Under the pieces are notes generated by a model. It was not told the DNA's origin. It searched no databases and saw only the letters and a program-made list of their open reading frames with translations. A stretch of 60,000 nt of DNA, from assembly GCA_914767715.1 (NCBI GenBank), contig OU612067.1, forward strand, positions 14,267,001-14,327,000, in the 5' to 3' direction. Within the stretch, counting starts at the first letter, position 1. Each line of letters opens with the position of its first letter. Below, piece after piece: positions 51,453-60,000 of this stretch. The DNA comes from Membranipora membranacea. Lineage: Eukaryota > Bryozoa > Gymnolaemata > Cheilostomatida > Membraniporidae. Both the position numbers and the translations under genes were made by a program.

Positions 51453-53688
51453 TTACAAATTGGAGTCGGGTCGACCGGCGAGGTATTTCTTTACACGCGG
51501 ATCTGCCTCAAACCTGGCCGACCATTGTTTAGCGAAAGGAGTTACGCTCATCACATCTGGTGTGGCTAGTTTAGCGAAGTCCATACCGCACCATAACCAT
51601 ACATCAGCAAGACCAATCTGCAAAATTAAAAAATGTTGTCTGCATAATTCTTCTGCATGCAGAGAGGCGTGAATCTAAGAAAATTCTGATATGCACTGGA
51701 AGAATTGGAGAAAAATTTTTGCATTCACTTGCTTTAGTAATATAGGTGAAGCAATCATATCCCTTTTGCACTGTGGGTCAGAATATGGAAAACATAATCA
51801 AGGGACTAATAACTGGTTTGTGGCGATGTGTAGTGACACATTGTGCATATCAAACCATTATATTTGGCATGAGCATTTGTTACCATAGAACTTGCCCTGG
51901 GTAAACAGGCCAAATAACACATAATACAAAACTTCATAAGTACTTCACATTTGTCCTGATCCATACCTCAGGCCAATTTGTAGAAATTGTCTATCAATTG
52001 CCACCCGTCTTATATGTAATAGCAGTTAACAAGAATTCGGACACAAAATTGATCCGCCCAAAGAATTCTGGCCAATGTACACTACAGTACGAAAACACTT
52101 TGACTATGACCCAGGTACTGTATTCTATTGATTAGCAGAGATATGTAAAAGTTGTCTTACCTCGTTTCCGAAAAGAAATTTCTTAGATCCGCAACTTTTT
52201 GATAGCTTCTCAGCCAAGTTAAGGGCGGTGACCCATCTCTGTTTGGCTTTCTCCAAGACTTCGTCCTTGTTTTCTGGCTCTGGGACATACTTGAACACCA
52301 TCCAAGCGTAGATATGTGGAACGGCGTAGGAGTTCATTACATCCTGAGCTGTCTCGAGCACCATATCGTGTAAAGTCTCTTCCCATGGGGTCTTTCCAGC
52401 CATACCTGTGAAAGGTTGATTAAACGTTTATTAAACGTTGATTAAAGGTTGATTAAATGTTGATTCAAGGTTGATTCAAGGTTGATTCAAGGTTGATTCA
52501 AGGTTGATTCAAGGTTGATTAAAATTAAATTAATTAAATTAAAATTAAAGGTAGGGAACATGAGTTATAACAAACATCATGATCGCTGTGTAGTGGTTAG
52601 AAGTTCTGTTTGAATCAAGTAGCATCATTTGTTGTGACATTGGCGCACCGTATTAGCAACCTTGTTTTTAGCAACCTTTTTTTTAGCTGCATGACGAGGT
52701 TAGCACTGTATACCTATGTCACAAGCGTTACTCCACACTCAAGGCAAATTCATTCATCTTTTCGGGGACTAGAAAGTTATGAATCGAATGAGAAGGATGT
52801 GCAGCCTTGAAAATATACCAAAAACTACGGTGTAAGCTGGTTAATTCAAACTTCATAATTCAGAATTCCTTTTAAGGAAAATTGGTCCCTTCAGCCAGAT
52901 CTCAATGCATTCTAATATCACTTAATTCAGACTCTGCTTAATAAGAACACATTTTTGTGTTCCCCAGAGGTTAGAATTAAGTATACGGCGCTGTATATTA
53001 TTAAGCTAACTGTATGGGAAAACCTTTAGGAAACCCAATGAGAAAACTACTCAAGTAAGTGGCCAATCAAATCGTACTCAGTTTAATCTAAGAAGAGTAC
53101 AAGGAGAATTGAACCCACCAAATTTCTTGGCGACGTGTCTGGCGATGACGTTGGAGCAGCAGATGAGACCATCACTAGTTGTTAATGTGGGCAGCTGACC
53201 CAATGGCTGAGCTGTAAATAAGAAGAGTAAAATTATAAGTCAAATGTAAAATATGGTTAAAACCTTCCAATTTATCTCAAATCAGCACAATGGGTCACAA
53301 TAACAGGTGATCAAATAAAAAGTTAACTTAAAACAAAGAATATTGTAGCTACTATTACTTCTTATACAGTTATTGATAAACGTTATCCAAAAATACTAAA
53401 GATAGATAAAGATAAGGCTAATTGGAGGTTGTTGGAGTTGTCTGGTCTTGAGACAGAACCCAAAGATAGCTTATTTTCTTAAAAATGATTTAGATTGCCA
53501 AATAAAGTATTAAAGCAGAAAAATTGATTTCACAGATACTTACATGGCTTCATCTCAGCCAATTGCTCGAAGGTGACTCGCTTGTCCTCCATCTTCTTGC
53601 CGGGGATGGCGTACAGCATACGAGTGGCCTCACCACGAGCTCGGATACCGAAGTACAGAAGGGAATCATCTCCTTTCTTGCCAGCCAT
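51453..53688 (-). CDS. Sigma-class-like glutathione S-transferase (copy E)
   Basis: Exons 53544-53688, 53119-53211, 52161-52405 and 51453-51617 give a full 215-residue frame. Compared with copies A and C it has Ala29 to Pro, Trp43 to Leu, Ser119 to Tyr and a Lys to Arg in exon 4. Trp43 corresponds by position to the tryptophan that contacts glutathione in sigma-class enzymes, so this copy may also be impaired. Ser68 is intact. Intron 1 is shorter because a ~200-bp stretch with the foldback element is missing. Confidence 0.87.
52413..52522. repeat. 11-bp minisatellite in GST intron 2 (copy E)
   Basis: It is the shortest of the three arrays, with about five GTTGATTCAA units. Confidence 0.85.
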
Positions 53689-53819
53689 TTTATTTCAGTG
53701 GTTTTGCTGTTTAAAATATAATAAGATTGATTTAGGATATATCCTCAGCCCGCTAACATTTTAGTACTCGAAATTCGCTGTGCATAACAGGCGAACAGCG
53801 AAATCATATCTGGAGCTCT

Positions 53820-53905
53820 AGTCTAAGTGCTCAGACAGTTGCAATGTGAGTGTTTGATAATGTAATGTTGCTAACTCGCTTTGCAGCCGTCTGAGCACTT
53901 AGACT
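53820..53905. repeat. Imperfect inverted repeat upstream of GST copy E
   Basis: It is the same structure; one arm has an extra substitution (CAGTTGCAA instead of CAGCTGCAA). Confidence 0.5.
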
Positions 53906-55046
53906 ACTAGAGGAGCTCATGAGATGAATCAGAATGTGCACAACACGTCACAGCCTGATGCTCTTTGTTTACTTGCAGTGCAGTAGGAATTAAATTCAAA
54001 TTCTGCTATTTGGTTATTGTTGTGCAGAGCTTTTCAACAAGACGCAACACAGGAAAATCATTGTGTCTATCAGATAATCATCTCTTTGCATCCTAGTTTG
54101 AATATCAAGGCTATGCCATTACTTCCACCCCTCCCATCATCAAAACACCTCAGAAACTAAAGCTAATCACAGTCTAGATCATGGCTGGGCAACCTTTTAT
54201 TGAAAAAGGCCACATTTTACGCAGGCTCAACTCAAAAGGCCGCAACATATCTTCCAGGGATAAAATTGGAACTGGAGTAACAATTTTGGCACTTCTATTT
54301 TGTAAAAACTGCAGTATGTTGCAAGAAACATCAACCAAGCAGATATACCGGTTTATCTAATCTTCAGGAGTTTTGTGATGTCGTTTTACCTCATGATTTT
54401 ATTGTGTACATATATGTTTCATGTGTATGACAAAGGGCAGGATGTGTGTGGGAGGGGTGCTGTAGTTTCCTCCCAGGAGCCAAAGTGTAAAAAAGTGGCG
54501 ATTGGGAAAAATTAATTTCGCGCAGCGTAAAAATAATTTTGACGCCCTGTTATAATTTTGGTCTGACAGCGCCTGCCCTCCTGCAACCGGGGAAATCTTT
54601 TGCAAATGGTTGTGAAATGAATGCATAATGCCGGAGTAATTGTGACAAATTGTAACACTTTCGTCCAAAATTTTGCAGTTTTGCAAAAAATAATAATTAC
54701 TATTATGTTAGAGAACTTTGTAATTTTTAATATGCCAATGTCACTGTTTTGTGTCATTTCGAAAGAAAAACAACTTGAAAAAGTCATTGGCATTCGGCAA
54801 ATCATCATATTATGATGATTTTGTGTAGAGTGGCTAGGGACGCTTGGCTCCATGCATGATACAGAATGGCCACTACTTTGAAATATCTTGGACTTACAGA
54901 ATGCTATGCATACTTGTTTCTCAACATAATGAAAGAGGAATCAAAATTAATGTGTGATAAATCTTACAGGTGAAAGGCCACAATTAGGCCGCAAAAGATT
55001 ACCTATTAGGTCGCACTGGCAAAAAGGCCGCAGGTTGCCCACAGCT

Positions 55047-55428
55047 GGCGTCAATCATTGTATCCTGAGGTTGATAAAAGTCACAAGAATAGATATTTTC
55101 ATGACATTTTATGTAATCATTTTCAATTGGTTTGATTAGCCCTTGGACCTTGGCAAAAATTGTGCAGTGTCATCTAACATAGATATTTGAAGCTCAAATG
55201 GCGTAGATCATTGTATCCTGACGTTGATAAAAGTCACAACAATAGATATTTTTATGACATTTTATGTAATCATTTTCAATTGGTTTGATTAGCCCTTGGA
55301 CCTTGGCAAAAATTGTGCAGTGTCATCTAACATAGTTATTTGAAGCTCAAATGGCGTAGATCATTGTATTCTGACGTTGATAAAAGTCACAAGAATAGAT
55401 ATTTTTATGACATTTTATGTAATCATTT
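55047..55428. repeat. 153-bp tandem repeat, ~2.5 copies (unit F)
   Basis: It has the copy number of B and D, but the first unit has the GTCAATC variant of A and E, so it is a mosaic. Confidence 0.85.
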
Positions 55429-57337
55429 GTAAAAATTGACTGCTTTTTCCATGACACTTCGTCCCTGACACCAAATTTCATTGCATTTGATAGAGCTAGA
55501 CTTTAATTTATTTTGTTTTGTAATAGGAATTACTATTTTTGGATTCACTTTTCTTAGGAAATATGAGGCGAGTTTTTGTTAACCAAATAAGGTTAGCAAA
55601 TGCAGTTTTACAGCGGTGATCAAGGGAAGTCACTCTGAAAAATATAACATAACATACATATAATACATACAATATAATCGTTCATAGTCATAAAGAATAT
55701 TCTCATGAAATATACCAATAATTATATTGTATTATTTTTTGTTTACATAACAGTTTTGACACATATAAAGCAGTCAACGAAGTACTTTATGCACACAAAT
55801 CAACACCAGACAAGTTTTACATCCCCTGTCGTGTGCTTTTTCCTGATAGAGAGTTTGAGTGTGACAGAGTAATGAGTCATGTTACAATCCTTATAACATT
55901 TGGGCTCACATGTTCCAGATTGTCTCCCATTTTACCAGCAATTGAGAATATTTATCTCTACAGTAACAAACCTTCCTGCAGGCCTTCCTGCGCCCCTGTT
56001 GCCCTCCCACCCCCGAGCCCCCGAGCCCCTGTTGCACCCTCATTGCAACATAATACTACCAACACAACCCTTGCCCCGCCACTTTACAAGTCATAGGTAC
56101 AGCCCTGCTGCAGATCGTCATCATAGAAATACATCTTGTTATGCAAGGTTTGTCCTGCTAACTTGAGTATCGTTCCATTACTGCATTTATATAAAGAAGG
56201 GGCCCAGTATTTGTGGTGATTGATTTAAGGTAAGGCCACACGTTCTCATGCAAATTTCTGCTTCTTCTTGCAAATATAATTTCGTACTAATGTCAACCTG
56301 CCACACATGATTCTCATCTCCGAAAATTGTATGAGCGCAATCCTTCTGCGCTAATACGAACCATAGCCCTAACAGTGATATGAAATAAAAAGATTTATAC
56401 CAAGGAGAAGCTGTTACTCGTTGTTTATACCAACCACCCAGTGATTCAGCTTCTATGTATGCCTCAACCATCTCCTAATAATTGTTTCAATTTGATACTC
56501 ATAATTCACTGTATCCCTTCCCCTCTTACTCCAGGTCCAAAATTGAATGAGAAACTCTACATATTGATCATCCACTCCATCTTTTTACCAAAGTTGTGTT
56601 TGCATAGATATGACCTTGACTTTTCAATCAAAACGAGCAGCCACTTTCAGATAGCATTTTGTGAAAATTTATACTATCTGGTTACGTACATTGTTAACAT
56701 ACAGCGTTCCACAAATTGTGGAAATCCCAATCCGAACGACAGTTTACATGAAATTTACTCCTAATTGTGAGAAAACAACCCCATATGACTTCACTTTTAG
56801 ACAGATTTTTCTTTTGGTTTTACTAACAAGAAAATTCAGTGACAAGTTTATGACATGGCAGCCTAGAACCCTAAATGTTTCAACTCTGGCTTAAGATGTT
56901 TGCTATTGAATTGTGTCAAATGCAGATGAGAAGTCCCAAAAGTAAACATCACATATTGCATACGAGGCATTCTGGTCTATAACGTAAGTGACACTTTCAG
57001 GACCTGTATTGGGTAAACTGGCTTGCTCTGTATGCAACTATTGCCATGGGTAGTGGTTAGTGATATATTGCTATAGAAGAATTTGGAAAGACGCATCGTG
57101 ATGGTGTGACCTGTTTCAATTCCTTATTTTGCCAGACAGTTGTGGTTTCCCACAGTTTTACAAGTTTGGCAAGCATTCATTATTCCCTCCATAATAATCA
57201 AAATATGATTTTTCCCAGAATAACAATAATAACTAGCTTTATCAACAGTGATCATAACAAAATGAATACAACCCTGAAGTTAATTAATGGATATTCAATA
57301 GTTAACATTTGGCCTTGTGATGGGGGATCTTGTGCAC

Positions 57338-57345
57338 TATATAAG
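57338..57345 (+). promoter_or_regulatory. TATA box, peptide gene F
   Basis: TATATAAG, 83 bp before the ATG at 57421. Confidence 0.7.
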
Positions 57346-57420
57346 CTGGTTTTGCAGGCTCAACACAGTCATCATCTAAATCAGCAGTCGAGCAGATAGA
57401 GATATTTCAGCTTCTTCACA

Positions 57421-58016
57421 ATGGCACGATTCATATTGGTGGTTATTGCTTGCCTGTTCATGGCCGCTGTTGGTGAGAATACTTTAATTATTTATAGTTA
57501 TTGTAATATGACGACTACAGTATTTATTCATGTGAACTATGTTCTGTTTATCGATTAAGAATATTTCAAACTATTAAAAATGTGATTTTCTTAATAAATA
57601 ATAGTAAATTGATAATACACAAAGAAGAAATCTCAGACTTTGAGATAACAAAGTCAAGAACTAGTTGAGAATTTAAACAAAATTGCAAGCGTGACATGAA
57701 ACAATTCATGATCGTTTAAATGCTAATTAAAATCTTTTAATTTTTTCAGTTGATGCTGTCTTCGTCACAGAAAAATTCTGCAGGAGTTTGAACCCTGAGG
57801 GTTTTGAACAGTGCGTTCAAACTAAAGACTGCGTCGGCTACGGCACCCGCAATAAATACTGCTGTACTGATTGCAAATTTAATACTTGTATGCCTGATGA
57901 TGAATGTTGGTCCGACGGTAAGTATTTTAAAGTTTCAATTTTTTTTATCTCCATATGTTGCCCATTCAGCAGATCACAACTATGAAGATTTGCTCAAACC
58001 GAAAGTATATACCTAA
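57421..58016 (+). CDS. Secreted cysteine-rich peptide, copy F
   Basis: Exons 57421-57472, 57750-57917 and 57970-58016 encode 88 residues. Exon 2 has one silent change (GTG to GTT), and the tail has Tyr to His (ADHNYED). It has the long-tail form although its position in the array corresponds to the short-tail copies B and D. Confidence 0.8.
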
Positions 58017-60000
58017 TGGTCTAATATGTGACTGATTCTAGGGCTATATGGTTTCAGAATTTCGATAGTCTAGACTCTAGAGTCTAGAGTGTCTCAAGAG
58101 CGTTGTCTCCAATTGATTAAGTTACGTTGTGTCCAATTATTAAGTACGCTGTGTCTAATTATGAACAAAAGGATATTATTTTTTGTTTCTTAATCTTTGT
58201 AATTTAATATAATTCTGACTCTCTGGAATAACTGATGACTCCCTCTCCTTTATTTCCATGAGTCAGATCTCTTTGTTGATTACAATTTAGAAGGGGGGGG
58301 GGGGCGTCGGACAAAAGGGGTGGAAAAAGTCTATCTTGGTCTCTGTCAGCAACAACCCTTTATTAAATTGATGGAAGATGACCTCTTAGGCAAGATGCAA
58401 AGAATGTTTTTGACCCAGTAAATCTTAAAGCTTCAGCTGTGTTCAAAGGCAATCACAAAGTTCCCATGCATTGATTGGAACTCAAAATGAAGCGAATCCC
58501 TCACCATTTGAAATGGGATGCTTGAAAAAAATTCAAAAAGGTCTACCGCAGTCAGGAATTGAACCAGTCTTTGATGCTATCCACTGTGCTCGGCCCTAAT
58601 CGAACGAAGGAACACAAACCAATACGCAACTAAATTGAACCCATGCTTTTGCCATGATTCCATAGCTCCTCAAGTTGATGTGAACACAATGAATGGCAAC
58701 TTAGTGAATGTCAAAGGTTGCTGACGCATGTAAAATTAGACTGAGAACTTCAAAACAATACCAAACAATATGATAGCGACACTGTGACTTAAATTAAATG
58801 ATTTACACCAGGACTTATGATAGCATCAAAGTAGAGAACTGCTTTCTTAGCTTTGTCAAATTCACTAAAGTATATTTTTATTTGTGTCTTATAGGTAGTT
58901 GATACATCCGCCATCACCAGAACGGACAAGCTGCGCAAGTACTTCACTATGCCCTTCTGACCTATGAATATGACGAATTCCTTTGAACACATCATTTTCT
59001 ATCATAATCTTAGCTACAAAACAATAAAACTTCATCAAAGAACCCACAGTGATTTCATTTATGAGCTCTTGAAGTTGTAATGAGTACAAGTGCTGCCCCG
59101 GCAGGGGGGCGTCAGATGTGGGGGCACGAGTCTAGGGGGCTCAGACTAGCTACACAGTCATGATGACAGACCATTTGATTGAAAACCGCATCATGAGTAA
59201 TTGTTGAAGTGCGTTTTTTCAGGTTAGTCATTATTGTCGAGCATGTGCTGGGGTATCCAGCAGTACGGTCATAACCTTGCCATAATGCCTGGTCAAAATA
59301 CCATCAGGACAAAATGCGCAGAGAGCATGATATGCCAATGAAAAAAAATCCAGGAAATATACCAAGGCCCAAATAAACTTTCGTTAAAACACCAGTTGTT
59401 GCAACAGTCAAGAGCCCAGTGGAATCAAAGTCAGGTTGGACATAACACCATTTGGGACAACAAGCCACATCCAGCGTTTAGTCAACATAGGTTTATGACT
59501 GTCAGTTTCTAAGTGACAGTAACAGTGACAAAGACTGTCATTTTATAGTCTGAGTTTACATCCAAATTGCAATAATACTAACTGTAAGAGACAGAGCACG
59601 TATTAGATCCATATTTGTAGGGTCGGATTATCGCCTACCCAGTATACATGTGTATTATATATATCACGATGATTTACAAATTAATGAGTATGGTAAGGGA
59701 TACTGGTGAATTTGAAATAGTCTTTGTTAAAGCCCCAAATAATATAATGTAGAAACCCACCCAATAGGCCTACCAAGATTATTCACAGGCTATTGTTTTG
59801 GAATCGGCCAAGCCATAGATGGACATGTCGGGTAAATAAATTTGACTAATTTTATGTGCCTTTTTACGCCCTATCAGGCCTGTCAAAGAGATCAACACTC
59901 TTGTATGACAATCCAGTTCATGTAGGGTCTTCATGATGGTACCTGGAGATTTAAAAGTTTCAGGTTGCAGATAACTCCACACAATAACAAACCAAAACCT

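Larger units (their letters stand above)
45145..52087. repeat. Inner ~7-kb repeat unit E
   Basis: It closely resembles A: the same leader variants upstream of the peptide ATG and 1.5 copies of the 153-bp repeat. It runs into a GST gene with all four exons. Confidence 0.85.
54789..60000. repeat. Inner repeat unit F, cut by window end
   Basis: By position it should match B and D, and it has their 2.5-copy 153-bp repeat. Its peptide gene is A/E-type. The part that would hold GST exon 4 and the right-hand junction lies beyond the window. Confidence 0.85.

Overview
The window is AT-rich animal nuclear DNA. It has spliced genes with consensus GT-AG introns, including one of about 52 nt, a sigma-class-like glutathione S-transferase, a caspase domain, a LINE fragment and tRNA-derived SINE-like sequences. 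The gene families and compact introns fit an early-branching marine invertebrate such as a sponge or cnidarian. That placement is a guess, because nothing here is diagnostic.

Almost the whole window is one nested tandem array. The outer unit is 21,649 bp: 19260-40908 is a complete copy, 1-19259 is the end of the preceding copy and 40909-60000 is the start of the next. Each outer unit holds, in order: (i) a 5'-truncated LRR-Roc-COR-caspase gene on the + strand; (ii) a ~7 kb inner unit with a small secreted cysteine-rich peptide gene (+) and the last exon of a GST gene (-); (iii) a spacer with GST exons 3, 2 and 1 (-); (iv) a second ~7 kb inner unit with another cysteine-rich peptide gene and an orphan GST last exon. 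The next LRR-Roc-COR-caspase gene follows directly at a sharp junction. The six inner units are 2331-9243 (A), 12165-19259 (B), 23941-30881 (C), 33813-40908 (D), 45145-52087 (E) and 54789-60000+ (F).

The most striking content is the predicted LRR-Roc-COR-caspase protein. The large ROCO reading frame continues into a caspase large-subunit-like region with a Ser-His-Gly catalytic histidine. A 337-nt intron then joins it to an exon beginning with the catalytic pentapeptide QACQG and a caspase small-subunit-like region. A GTPase and a cysteine protease would thus share one chain. The visible copies lack a start codon because the duplication junction cuts inside the LRR array.

The six cysteine-rich peptide genes each have a TATA box 83 bp before the ATG, a signal peptide, eight mature cysteines and almost no amino-acid change. 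B and D carry a 4-bp change that alters the C-terminus. The GST copies are decaying: A has a frameshift, C and E each change a predicted glutathione-contact residue, and B and D keep only the last exon. Copy-specific events (a LINE insertion in C, loss of a foldback element in E, variable minisatellites) and mosaic variant patterns show continuing rearrangement or gene conversion. Functional links between the three gene families (innate defence, detoxification) are inference only.
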